Source of the DNA: Actinomycetospora endophytica
GTDB lineage: Bacteria > Actinomycetota > Actinomycetes > Mycobacteriales > Pseudonocardiaceae
Length of the DNA: 64,000 bases
Direction: 5' to 3'
Assembly (NCBI RefSeq): GCF_021026375.1
Contig: NZ_JAJNDB010000001.1
Location: forward strand, 1,116,001 to 1,180,000
The number at the start of each line of letters is the position of its first letter. Position 1 is the first letter of the stretch. The position numbers and the translations under genes are program-made. The notes below the pieces were generated by a model, which was not told the origin of the DNA, did no database searches, and worked only from the letters and a program-made list of their open reading frames with translations. Shown here piece after piece: positions 17,161 through 24,950 of the stretch.

Positions 17161-17682
17161 TTGGGTCGTCATCAGAAGCACTCCGAACGCCGCCTCGCGC
17201 GCGCCGTCCTCATGGGCGGCGCCATCGGTGCCGGTGTGCTCCAGGCCGCGGTGCCCGCGCTCGCTGCGCCGGCCCCCGCTCCCGCCCCGGCCGCTCCCGC
17301 TCCGGCGCCCGCGACCGGCCCGGCGGCGAAGGCGCCCTGTGAGGCTGCCGCCAAGGCTTGCGTCTCGATCTCTCAGCAGAAGGCGTGGCTGACCGACGGC
17401 AAGGGCAACGTGACCCGGGGTCCGATCACGGTCACCACCGGCGGTCCCGGCAACGAGACCCCGCAGGGGGTCTTCCACGTCATGTGGAAGGACCAGTTCC
17501 ACCACTCGCGCGAGTACAACCACGCGCCGATGCCCTACTCGGTGTTCTTTGCCCCGGGCGACGCCTTCCACGGCGGCAGCCTGCAGCGCGCCTCCGCGGG
17601 CTGCGTGCACCTCGGTGACGACGACTCCAAGGCGTTCTTCGACTACCTGCAGGTGAACGACGAGGTCCAGGTTCTGCCCTGA
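17161..17682 (+). CDS. Secreted L,D-transpeptidase, YkuD family (paralogue 2)
   Basis: 173-residue paralogue of the protein at 4339-4893. It shares a signal peptide (to about residue 36), an Ala/Pro-rich linker, a CEAAAKAC pair, and a YkuD domain with nucleophile in SAGCVHLGDDDSKAF. Again His replaces the Arg of the canonical SHGCIR motif. The TTG start is supported by GGGGAAGGA 7-10 nt upstream and the immediate basic signal-peptide N-region. Role: peptidoglycan cross-linking or sortase-like attachment (inferred). Followed after 56 nt by a hypothetical gene with its own strong ribosome site. Confidence 0.87.
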   Translation: MGRHQKHSERRLARAVLMGGAIGAGVLQAAVPALAAPAPAPAPAAPAPAPATGPAAKAPCEAAAKACVSISQQKAWLTDGKGNVTRGPITVTTGGPGNETPQGVFHVMWKDQFHHSREYNHAPMPYSVFFAPGDAFHGGSLQRASAGCVHLGDDDSKAFFDYLQVNDEVQVLP

Positions 17683-17738
17683 TCCGGCCGGCGGCCCCGA
17701 ACCGCCGACGACGAACCAGGAATGAGGAGGCCAGACAC

Positions 17739-18203
17739 ATGTCGATGGCCCTGGTGATGTCCGAGATGCCTGACGTCTATCAGCGGGTGCTCACCGAGCA
17801 CGTGCCCGACGGCGGCGGGCGCTGCGGCGCCTGCCGCAACGTCAACGGTGAGACGGCGTCGTGGCCCTGCCAGACCTACCGCATCGCCCAGGAGGCGAAG
17901 TGGGTCGGCGAGGGCAACCTTCCGGGCACCGGACCGCACGGCCCGGTGGATCCCCGCGGCGACTCGACGCCGCCGCGCCGGTCCGAGCCCTCGTACTCGC
18001 TGGACACGCCGCGCACCGGCGACGTGCCCGACCTCGGGTTCTCCGACCGCCCGGCCTCCGAGCTCCTGCCGCAGCGGGCCGAAGGGGGTCGCCGTCGTCG
18101 TCGTGACGATGACGACGACAGCGCCTCGTTCGGCTCGCAGATGGACGCGCCGTACGGCTCGTCGTTCGGGGTCGACGACCGGCCCCGTCACGCCGCTCGC
18201 TGA
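17739..18203 (+). CDS. Conserved-type hypothetical protein with cysteine cluster
   Basis: 154-residue protein of unknown function. The N-terminal 55 residues look folded and contain GGGRCGACRNVNGE and WPCQTYRIAQEAKW, a C-x2-C...C pattern that may bind a metal. The remainder is disordered, Pro/Arg/Asp-rich, with an RRRRRDDDDD charge block. ATG preceded by GAGGAGG. Expressed in the same direction as transpeptidase 2; convergent with the putative small RNA unit. Confidence 0.65.
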   Translation: MSMALVMSEMPDVYQRVLTEHVPDGGGRCGACRNVNGETASWPCQTYRIAQEAKWVGEGNLPGTGPHGPVDPRGDSTPPRRSEPSYSLDTPRTGDVPDLGFSDRPASELLPQRAEGGRRRRRDDDDDSASFGSQMDAPYGSSFGVDDRPRHAAR

Positions 18204-18390
18204 GCAGCTGCCTCCGTCGCGCGACGAAGGTACTCGCCGGCCGCCGGCCTCGTCGGGACGAAGATCCCTCGACGACGTCGGCGGCCTCGGCGTGTGGGTG
18301 GCGCCGTCCGCACGTCAGATGTCAGCACCGGACCATCGCTGACTCGGCGGCCGGGCGCGGCGCCCAAGATCTGACCCCGGACATGGAAGA
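18204..18390. other. Gene-free region between hypothetical gene and small RNA unit
   Basis: No gene or promoter seen. Short complementary stretches are present but none stands out as a terminator for the plus-strand hypothetical gene. Confidence 0.4.
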
Positions 18391-18603
18391 CCCCCGGAGC
18401 ATGCTTCCCTCGGCGGGTGCCGAGGGGCCCAGGTGGACGAGGTCCGAGCGCTCCGGGGGCCTGGTGTCCGTCGGGAATTCACCGGTCGACGTGTCCGTCT
18501 CGGGGAGACGGAACCGGCCAATCCACGACCTGACGTCGACTAGCTGACGGACACCTCACGAGTCCTTGCGTTCTTCAACGTCGGACCACCTCCTCTCCCG
18601 TGT
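18391..18603 (-). ncRNA. Putative small structured RNA with internal 12-codon ORF
   Basis: A self-contained minus-strand unit in gene-free DNA. A promoter-like pair lies at 18638-18610, then a Shine-Dalgarno and a 12-codon ORF (18578-18540), then nested stems. CCGTCTC (18511-18505) pairs with GAGACGG (18501-18495). GGTGTCCGTC inside the ORF (18555-18546) is complementary both to GACGGACAC at 18499-18491 and to GACGGACACC at 18472-18463, so two structures are mutually exclusive. The unit ends in a perfect 10-bp stem (CCCCCGGAGC at 18459-18450 with 18400-18391) enclosing a 7-bp hairpin (18408-18425). The layout resembles a translation-controlled attenuator, but no gene follows on the same strand, so it may act as a small RNA. 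Confidence 0.4.
18540..18578 (-). CDS. Putative 12-residue leader peptide
   Basis: TTG-started frame encoding MKNARTREVSVS, closed by TAG. AGGAGG lies 10 nt upstream, the best ribosome site in the region. The final codons form one arm of competing downstream stems. No amino acid is over-represented, so the signal is not obvious. Translation is unproven. Confidence 0.35.
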   Translation of the reverse strand: MKNARTREVSVS

Positions 18604-18609
18604 GCCACC

Positions 18610-18638
18610 ACGCTATGCCGAGATCGCGCACCCCGCAA
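18610..18638 (-). promoter_or_regulatory. Putative promoter of the small RNA unit
   Basis: On the minus strand TTGCGG (18638-18633) and TAGCGT (18615-18610) are separated by exactly 17 nt, a good sigma-A-type match. Transcription would begin near 18603, about 9 nt before the Shine-Dalgarno. Confidence 0.45.
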
Positions 18639-18693
18639 ACGACATGCCGGATCGGGAGAATCCGCAGGTCAGAGACCCATTCGGCTCCGCCGT

Positions 18694-18733
18694 GTGCGTG
18701 CGTTTCCGTGTCTGGACACGGAAACGCACGCAC
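18694..18733. terminator. 19-bp perfect hairpin downstream of PHP gene
   Basis: Arms 18694-18712 and 18715-18733 are perfectly complementary around a 2-nt centre. It starts 8 nt after the PHP-domain gene stop (minus strand) and separates that gene from the small RNA promoter. There is no T-tract, as is usual in actinobacteria. Confidence 0.7.
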
Positions 18734-18740
18734 ATGCGCG

Positions 18741-19772
18741 TCAGCGCGAACGCCAGGCCAGGAGGTCGTCGACGGAGCGGGAGTTGACCACCCGGTCGAC
18801 CGGCACCTCGCACTCCACGGCGCGCTCGCACCCGTAGGGCTGCCAGTCCAGCTGGCCCGGCGCGTGGGCGTCGGTGTCGATCACGAACTCGCATCCAGCC
18901 TCGAGCGCCTGGCGCAGCAGATCCCGCGGTGGGTCGAGCCGCTCCGGGCGGGAGTTGATCTCGACGGCGACCCCGTTCTCGAGGCACGCGTCGAACACCG
19001 CCTCGGCGTCGAACGTCGACGGCGGACGGGTGCCGCGGCCGCCGGTGACGAGCCGCCCGGTGCAGTGCCCGAGCACGTCGACGAGCGGGTGCGAGACGCC
19101 GCAGACCATCCGCGCGGTCATCTCCTGCGACGGGGCCCGCAGCTTCGAGTGGACGCTGGCCACCACCAGGTCCAGCTCTTCGAGGAGGTCGTCCGGGGCG
19201 TCGATCGAGCCGTCCTCGAGGATGTCGACCTCGATCCCGCGCAGCAGCCGGAACGGCGCCAGTTCCTCGTTGACCTCGGTGATCACGTCGAACTGCCGGC
19301 GCCGGCGGTCCGGGGAGAGCCCGTTCGCCACGGTGAGGTTCTCGGAGTGGTCGGTGAGCACCATCCACGCGTGGCCGAGGTCGCGGGCGGTGCGGGCCAT
19401 CTCGAGGATGTCGCTGCCGCCGTCGGACCACGTCGAGTGCGTGTGGCAGTCGCCGCGCAGGGCGGCGCGCAGCTCGACGCCCCCCGCCACCGGCTCGGTG
19501 TGACGGCTCTCCAGCTCGGCGAGGGTCTCCGAGGTCCGGCCCGACACGACGTCGCTGACGACGGCGGCCGTCTTCCTGCCCACACCCTTGAGGTCGGTGA
19601 GCGTGCCCGCGGAGGCGCGGGAGGCCACCTCGTCGGGACCCAGCTCGGCCAGGCGTTCCGCCGCTGTGCGGTATGCCTTCACCCGATAGGACTCCGCGCG
19701 CTCGCGTTCGAGGTAGAAGGCGACGGCGCGCAGGGCGGCGATCGGGTCACCGTCGACAGGAATGGCGGTCAC
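18741..19772 (-). CDS. PHP-domain phosphoesterase with N-terminal HhH (PolX-like) domain
   Basis: 343-residue protein. The N-terminal ~90 residues resemble the 8-kDa helix-hairpin-helix DNA-binding domain of family X polymerases (FYLERERAESYRVKAYRTAA, TLTDLKGVGRKTAAVV). The rest is a PHP domain with metal ligands in GDCHTHSTWSDG, MVLTDHSEN, GIEVDILEDG, VASVHSKL, NSRPERLD and DTDAH. The polymerase palm and fingers are absent. PHP domains of PolX act as 3'-5' exonucleases or phosphatases, so a DNA-end-processing role is plausible but unproven. ATG start. Divergent from the Rieske gene across 89 bases. Confidence 0.85.
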   Translation of the reverse strand: MTAIPVDGDPIAALRAVAFYLERERAESYRVKAYRTAAERLAELGPDEVASRASAGTLTDLKGVGRKTAAVVSDVVSGRTSETLAELESRHTEPVAGGVELRAALRGDCHTHSTWSDGGSDILEMARTARDLGHAWMVLTDHSENLTVANGLSPDRRRRQFDVITEVNEELAPFRLLRGIEVDILEDGSIDAPDDLLEELDLVVASVHSKLRAPSQEMTARMVCGVSHPLVDVLGHCTGRLVTGGRGTRPPSTFDAEAVFDACLENGVAVEINSRPERLDPPRDLLRQALEAGCEFVIDTDAHAPGQLDWQPYGCERAVECEVPVDRVVNSRSVDDLLAWRSR

Positions 19773-19861
19773 GACACCAGGGATACCCCACCCGGAACCG
19801 TCGTGGGCGCCGCCACCACGGACAATCGGGATCGAGCATCGAACTACGAGGAGGTCTGCTC

Positions 19862-21457
19862 GTGCGGGTGACCGGAGTCGGGCACGCGGGGATGCGTTTC
19901 GAGACGGCGGGTGGCAGCGTGCTCTGCGACCCGTGGGTGAACCCGACGTTCTTCGCGTCCTGGGTGCCGTTCCCGGACAACACGGCGCTGGCCTGGTCGG
20001 AGCTCGGGAAGACCGACTACCTCTACGTCTCCCACCTGCACCGCGACCACTTCGACGCGGACAACCTGCGCGCCCACGTCTCCAAGGACGCGCGCGTGCT
20101 GCTCCCGGACTACCCCACCGACGAGCTCGAGCACGAGCTGCGCGACCTGGGCTTCCGGCACTTCGTCCGCACCGAGACCGGGGTGCCGGTCGAGCTGGAC
20201 GGGCTGCGGTTCATGATCACCTCGCTGAAGGGCCCCGGCGACGGCCCGATCGGCGACTCCGCGCTCTCCCTCGACGACGGCACCGCCCGCGTCGTCAACC
20301 AGAACGACGCGCACCCGCTGGACATCCCGAAGCTGCTCGAGTTCGGCGCCTACGACGCGCACTTCACCCAGTTCTCCGGCGCCATCTGGTGGCCGATGGT
20401 CTACGACCTGCCGAAGGCCGCCAAGCGCGAGTTCGCCCGCCGCAAGCGCATCGGCCAGGAGGACCGGGCGATGCGCTACATCCGCGAGGTCGGTGCGCCG
20501 CACATCTTCCCGACGGCGGGTCCGCCCTGCTTCCTCGACGACGACCTGTTCCGGTGGAACGGCCTGGGCTACGACGGCGTCGAGGGCGAGTCGATCTTCA
20601 CCGACCAGTGGGAGTTCCTGGGTCGGATGCGCGAGCTCGGCCACTCGGCCGGATCCGACCAGCAGGGCCACCTGCTGCTGCCCGGCACGACCGCCGAGAT
20701 CGGCCACGGCACCGTCGAGAACCTGGCGCACCCGCTGCCCGACGACGAGGTGGAGCGCATCTTCGTCGACAAGGAGCGCTACCTGCGCGACTTCGCCGAG
20801 CGCGCCCGCCCCGCGATCGAGGCGCAGAAGGCGCGCTGGGCGACCCCGCAGCCCGACATCCTGACCCGGCTCAAGGAGTGGATCGAGCCGCTGATGAAGC
20901 GCGCCGACCACATGTGCGACGGGATCGGCGGCCCGGTCCGCATGGACCTCACCGGGATGCCGGCCACCGTCCCGGGCGTGGACGCCGACGGCGTGCTCCC
21001 GCTGGCGTTCGACTTCTCCGCCCGCGAGATCCGCATCTACGACGGCGAGCAGGCCCGCTACCGCTGGACGGTCCCCGGGACGCTCGTGGCCACCAACGTC
21101 GCGACCGGCGAGGTCGACTGGTCGAACTCGCTGTTCCTCTCGGTGCGGTTCGCCGCGAGCCGCGTCGGCCAGTACAACGAGTACCTCTACACGTTCTTCA
21201 AGTGTCTGTCCGAGGAGCGGATGGACTACGTCGAGAACTGGTACGACGCCCAGAACGACGACGGCCGCGACATCGAGATCGACGGGTGGAAGGTGCAGGC
21301 CCGCTGCCCGCACCTCTCGGCCGACCTGTCGAAGTTCGGCTCCGTCGACGGCGAGGTCCTCACCTGCACGCTGCACAACTGGAAGTTCAACCTCGCGACC
21401 GGACGCTGCCTGACGAGCGCCGGCCACGAGATCCGCGCGGAGAAGATCGACGACTAG
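19862..21457 (+). CDS. Metallo-beta-lactamase-fold / Rieske [2Fe-2S] fusion protein
   Basis: 531-residue protein. The N-terminal half is an UlaG-like metallo-hydrolase fold starting VTGVGHAGMRFETAGG, with the metal motif SHLHRDHFD. The C-terminal part is a Rieske domain with ligands Cys482, His484, Cys502 and His505 (RCPHLSADL ... CTLHNWKFN). This domain pair in one chain recalls CMP-N-acetylneuraminate hydroxylase, though no sialic acid genes are near. An oxygenase-like or electron-transfer role is inferred. GTG start with GAGGAGG 8 nt upstream. The stop overlaps the convergent neighbour by 4 nt. Confidence 0.85.
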   Translation: MRVTGVGHAGMRFETAGGSVLCDPWVNPTFFASWVPFPDNTALAWSELGKTDYLYVSHLHRDHFDADNLRAHVSKDARVLLPDYPTDELEHELRDLGFRHFVRTETGVPVELDGLRFMITSLKGPGDGPIGDSALSLDDGTARVVNQNDAHPLDIPKLLEFGAYDAHFTQFSGAIWWPMVYDLPKAAKREFARRKRIGQEDRAMRYIREVGAPHIFPTAGPPCFLDDDLFRWNGLGYDGVEGESIFTDQWEFLGRMRELGHSAGSDQQGHLLLPGTTAEIGHGTVENLAHPLPDDEVERIFVDKERYLRDFAERARPAIEAQKARWATPQPDILTRLKEWIEPLMKRADHMCDGIGGPVRMDLTGMPATVPGVDADGVLPLAFDFSAREIRIYDGEQARYRWTVPGTLVATNVATGEVDWSNSLFLSVRFAASRVGQYNEYLYTFFKCLSEERMDYVENWYDAQNDDGRDIEIDGWKVQARCPHLSADLSKFGSVDGEVLTCTLHNWKFNLATGRCLTSAGHEIRAEKIDD

Positions 21458-22056
21458 CGGGTCACGGTGGCCCGCCCGGTGACCCGCAGCAGCAGGTCCA
21501 CGGCGGGGAGCTCGACGATCTCGGGCCCGTCCCCGAGCGCGAGGTCGGTGTCGGTGGCGACCAGCCTGGTCCCGGCGAGGTCGCTGCCGAAGTAGGCGAG
21601 CATGCGGGGTGTCGCGGAGCCCAGCACGTGCCGCACGCGGTCGGCCGGCGGCCGGGGCAGGCCGAGGGACTCGGTGACGTCGAGACCGTGGATGACGTCG
21701 TGGCTCAGCGCGCCGGCCTGCCCGCCGCCCGGCGGGCGCCACGGGTGGGCGACGTTGTCGCGCAGGGCGGCGAGGAGCTCGGCGTCCGAGTGCCGCGCGG
21801 TGTCGGAGTGGGCGATCGTGTCGGCGAACCGGTTGAAGTCCCCGCGGGCCGCCGCGATCCCCCGCAGCACCCGGAATCCCGAGTGCCGGTAGGGCATCGT
21901 CACGTGGGCGACGACCTCCCTCACCCGCCACCCCGCACACAGCGAGGGCGCCGCCCACTGGTCGGGACGCAAGGCGGCGTAGAGGTCGGCGAGCCGCACG
22001 CGTTCGGCGGCGGTCTCGCGGGCGAGCGGGTCGGTGGTGTCGAGCTGGCGTGGCAC
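21454..22056 (-). CDS. Maleylpyruvate isomerase-family (mycothiol-dependent/DinB-like) protein
   Basis: 200-residue protein of the TIGR03083/MDMPI N-terminal family. The first helix bundle carries LRPDQWAAPSLCAGWRVREVVAHVT, the typical W-x4-LC-GW-x-V-x2-V-x-AH metal-site pattern, and a later ALSHDVIHGLDVTESLG supplies the second histidine pair. Enzymes of this group use mycothiol for isomerisation or thiol transfer; the substrate is unknown. It lies 38 nt after the sigma factor gene on the same strand and is probably cotranscribed. Confidence 0.82.
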   Translation of the reverse strand: MPRQLDTTDPLARETAAERVRLADLYAALRPDQWAAPSLCAGWRVREVVAHVTMPYRHSGFRVLRGIAAARGDFNRFADTIAHSDTARHSDAELLAALRDNVAHPWRPPGGGQAGALSHDVIHGLDVTESLGLPRPPADRVRHVLGSATPRMLAYFGSDLAGTRLVATDTDLALGDGPEIVELPAVDLLLRVTGRATVTR

Positions 22057-22094
22057 GGCGGTCTCCTGGGGGACGACGACGCTGACCTGAGGGA

Positions 22095-23093
22095 CTACGT
22101 CCGCGCCGCCCCGGATTCATCGGTCGCCCGCCGGAAGTCCGGCTCGAGCACCGCGGGGAGGCCGAACTCGCCGAAGCGGTCGGCGGTGCCGAGGAACGTC
22201 GTCGTGTGCGCGACCCGGTCCCCGCGGGGCTCGACCAGCACCAGCGCGAAGGGGCGCAGCAGCCCGCGCTCGTCGGGCCGGTACTGACCGAACCCGGGCT
22301 GCCCGCTGATCGCGGTCGGTACCAGCCGCGCGCCCTCGCAGCCGCCGAGGCCGATCAGCCCGGCGATCGCCGCACCACCCTCCAGCCACCAGGCGAATGG
22401 CGGCATCGACGTGCGGGCGTCCTCGGCGAGCAGGTCGGTCAGGCGGGCCACGTCGTGCGCCTCGAACGCGTCGACGTAGCGCGCGAGCAGGGCCCGCTGG
22501 TCGGCGTCGGCAACGCCGAGCGGGTCGCCCGGGGCGGGCCGGTGCCGCTCGAGCGTCTCGCGGGCGCGCTGCAGGGCACTGGTGACCGAGGCCGTCGTCG
22601 TGCCCAGCACCTCGGCGGTCTCGGCGGCGGAGAACGCCAGGACGTCGCGCAGGAGCAGCGTGGCGCGCTGGCGGGGCGGGAGGTGCTGCAGCGCGGCGAC
22701 GAAGGCGAGCCGCACCGTCTCCCGCTGCGCCGTCACCTCCGCCGGGTCCACGGCGGCGACGAGCCGGGCGTCGGGCATCGGCTCCACGAAGCGGTCCGCC
22801 GGCAGCGGGAGACCGATCTCCGCCCCGGGTACGGCCGCGGGGCCGAGGTCGACGCAGAGGGCCCGGCGGCGGGCCGCGCGCAGCAGGTCGAGACACACCG
22901 TCGTCGCGATGCGGAACACCCACGGGTGGAGCGCCCCGCGGGCGGGGTCGAAGCGCTCCCGGTGGCGGAAGGCCCGAAGGATGGCCTCCTGCACGGCGTC
23001 GTCGGTGTCCGCCGCCGACCCGAGCATGCGGTAGCAGTGCGCGGTCAGGGGCACCCGGAGCGCCTCGAGCTCGTCGACGGTCGGCGCGGCCAT
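22095..23093 (-). CDS. ECF RNA polymerase sigma factor with C-terminal SnoaL-like domain
   Basis: 332-residue extracytoplasmic-function sigma factor of the SigG-like type. Region 2: AHCYRMLGSAADTDDAVQEA and the following FRHRERFDPARGALHPWVFR. Region 4: LPPRQRATLLLRDVLAFSAA with VLGTTTASVTSALQRARETL as the -35-binding helix-turn-helix. The C-terminal ~120 residues (ALLARYVDAFEAHDVARLTD onwards) form a SnoaL/NTF2-like domain that in this class replaces a cognate anti-sigma factor. The start is ATG at 23093, near the divergent dus gene (45 nt). Confidence 0.88.
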   Translation of the reverse strand: MAAPTVDELEALRVPLTAHCYRMLGSAADTDDAVQEAILRAFRHRERFDPARGALHPWVFRIATTVCLDLLRAARRRALCVDLGPAAVPGAEIGLPLPADRFVEPMPDARLVAAVDPAEVTAQRETVRLAFVAALQHLPPRQRATLLLRDVLAFSAAETAEVLGTTTASVTSALQRARETLERHRPAPGDPLGVADADQRALLARYVDAFEAHDVARLTDLLAEDARTSMPPFAWWLEGGAAIAGLIGLGGCEGARLVPTAISGQPGFGQYRPDERGLLRPFALVLVEPRGDRVAHTTTFLGTADRFGEFGLPAVLEPDFRRATDESGAART

Positions 23094-23138
23094 GCCGGGA
23101 GTCCACCCTGTCCGGGGGATCGCGCACAATGGAGGGTC

Positions 23139-24263
23139 ATGGAGCCGTTGCGCATCGGGAAGCACGAGCTGACGACGCCGGTCGTGCTCGCGCCGATGGC
23201 GGGCGTCACCAACCCGCCGTTCCGCCGGCTCTGCCGTGAGCAGGGCGCCGGGCTCTACGTCTGCGAGATGATCACGGCGCGGGCCCTGGTGGAACGCCAC
23301 CCCGGCACCGCCGAGATGATCGCGTTCGACGACGACGAGTCCCCCCGCTCCATGCAGCTCTACGGCGTGGACCCGGCGACGATCGGGCGCGCGGTCGAGC
23401 GGATCGTGGACGAGGACCTCGCCGACCACGTGGATCTCAACTTCGGCTGCCCGGTCCCCAAGGTCACCCGCCGCGGCGGCGGCGCCGCGCTGCCGTACAA
23501 GCGGCGGCTCTTCGAGCGGATCGTGCGCACCGCGGTCGAGACCGCCGGCCGCGGCGGGCTGCCGCTGACGGTGAAGATGCGGATCGGCATCGACGACGAC
23601 CACGAGACGTTCCTCGACGCCGGGCGGATCGCCGCCGCCGAGGGCGCGGCCGCCGTCGCCCTGCACGCGCGGACCGCCGCGCAGCGCTACTCCGGCCACG
23701 CCGACTGGACCCGCATCGCCGAGCTGCGCGACGCGGTCCCGGCCGAGGTCCCGGTCCTGGGCAACGGCGACATCTTCGCCGCCGACGACGCGCTCGCGAT
23801 GGTCGAGAAGACCGGGTGCGACGGCGTCGTGGTCGGCCGCGGCTGCCTCGGCCGGCCGTGGCTCTTCGGCGAGCTGGAGGCGGCCTTCGCGGGGCGCCCG
23901 GCGCCGACCCCGCCCACCCTCGGCGGCGTCGCCGGCGTGATGCGCCGCCACGTCGAGCTGCTGATCGCCCACCACGGCGAGCGCAAGGGCGTGCGGGACT
24001 CCCGCAAGCACATGTCCTGGTACCTGCACGGGTTCGCGGTCGGCTCCGAGCTGCGCCGCGAGCTCGGGATGATCGACGGGCTCGAGAGCCTCGACGCGCT
24101 CCTCGCCCGCCTCGATCACGACCAGCCGTTCCCGCCGGAGGCCGACGGCCCGCGCGGCCGGCAGGGTTCGCCGGGTCACGTGACCCTGCCCGAGGGCTGG
24201 CTCGACGACCCCGAGGACGCGACGGTGCCCGCGGGCGCCGACGTCATGAACTCCGGCGGCTGA
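23139..24263 (+). CDS. dus: tRNA-dihydrouridine synthase
   Basis: 374-residue FMN enzyme that reduces uridines in tRNA D-loops. N-terminal TIM barrel with PVVLAPMAGVTNPPFRRLC, the catalytic cysteine Cys104 in LNFGCPVPKVTRRGGGAALP, and FMN phosphate motifs VLGNGDIF and VVVGRGCLGRPWLF. The C-terminal helical domain has HMSWYLHGF. Start: ATG with GGAGGG 3-8 nt upstream. The lipoprotein gene begins 5 nt after the stop. Confidence 0.94.
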   Translation: MEPLRIGKHELTTPVVLAPMAGVTNPPFRRLCREQGAGLYVCEMITARALVERHPGTAEMIAFDDDESPRSMQLYGVDPATIGRAVERIVDEDLADHVDLNFGCPVPKVTRRGGGAALPYKRRLFERIVRTAVETAGRGGLPLTVKMRIGIDDDHETFLDAGRIAAAEGAAAVALHARTAAQRYSGHADWTRIAELRDAVPAEVPVLGNGDIFAADDALAMVEKTGCDGVVVGRGCLGRPWLFGELEAAFAGRPAPTPPTLGGVAGVMRRHVELLIAHHGERKGVRDSRKHMSWYLHGFAVGSELRRELGMIDGLESLDALLARLDHDQPFPPEADGPRGRQGSPGHVTLPEGWLDDPEDATVPAGADVMNSGG

Positions 24264-24268
24264 TCGCG

Positions 24269-24745
24269 GTGCGGGGCGGCCGGGGCACAGCCCTCGTCGT
24301 CGGGACCCTGCTCGTCGCCGCCGTGACGGCCGGGTGCGGGACGGTCGTCCCCGGGCAGGCCCGCGTCGCCCCGGTGGCCCGCGGCGACCGCGCGCTGATC
24401 GACCAGTACATCGCCTCCGCGAACCACGCGGGGGACGCCGGCCCGACCGTCCAGACCGCATTCCTGCGCGCCACCCAGGCGCAGGGAGCGCCCTTCCCGC
24501 CCGACCGGTGCTTCGGGAACATGACCCTCCAGACCGATCTGGTCGGCCGCACGTTGCGGCCCGACCCCGGCTGGAAGCCCCCGGAGACCCAGCCGAACAC
24601 CCCGGCCCCGGCGGGCGCGATCTACGTGGTCGCGGCCGCGGTGTCGGTACGCCAGGGACAGCTGGAGATCCGCGAGGACGTCGGCTCGAAGCACTTCGTC
24701 ATCCATGACGGACGCGTCACCGGCTACGCTCCGTGCGCCGACTGA
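24269..24745 (+). CDS. Putative lipoprotein
   Basis: 158-residue exported protein. Residues 1-22 form a lipoprotein signal peptide (GTALVVGTLLVAAVTAGCG) with lipobox cysteine in TAGC. The mature part has one Cys in DRCFGNMTLQ and one near the C-terminus, possibly a disulfide. No domain recognised. Starts 5 nt after dus and is probably translated from the same message. Confidence 0.75.
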   Translation: MRGGRGTALVVGTLLVAAVTAGCGTVVPGQARVAPVARGDRALIDQYIASANHAGDAGPTVQTAFLRATQAQGAPFPPDRCFGNMTLQTDLVGRTLRPDPGWKPPETQPNTPAPAGAIYVVAAAVSVRQGQLEIREDVGSKHFVIHDGRVTGYAPCAD

Positions 24746-24950
24746 CGGCTACTTCACACCACGGCCCGTCACGTCCACCGAGCTTGAGCCCCCGGTCGGG
24801 CAGCGTTCCGGGGCCGAATGAGCAGCAGCCTGATCCCTCCACGCAGAGTCACATCGACCGGACGGTGGAATTGCCTGGCGGTCGGGGCGGGGGCGTTGCA
24901 CCGGCGCTGCACTGCGCGACACTGGTAGCAGGACGCGGAGGGAGCGGCGG

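Noticed and set aside
18315..18521. 68-codon minus-strand frame in the small RNA region
   Set aside because: No ribosome site, Arg/Pro-rich shadow composition, and it overlaps the structured stems.
22095..24461. Very long minus-strand frame running through the dus gene into the sigma factor
   Set aside because: Only the part from 23093 down matches a sigma factor; the rest is antisense to dus and is a high-GC open-frame shadow.
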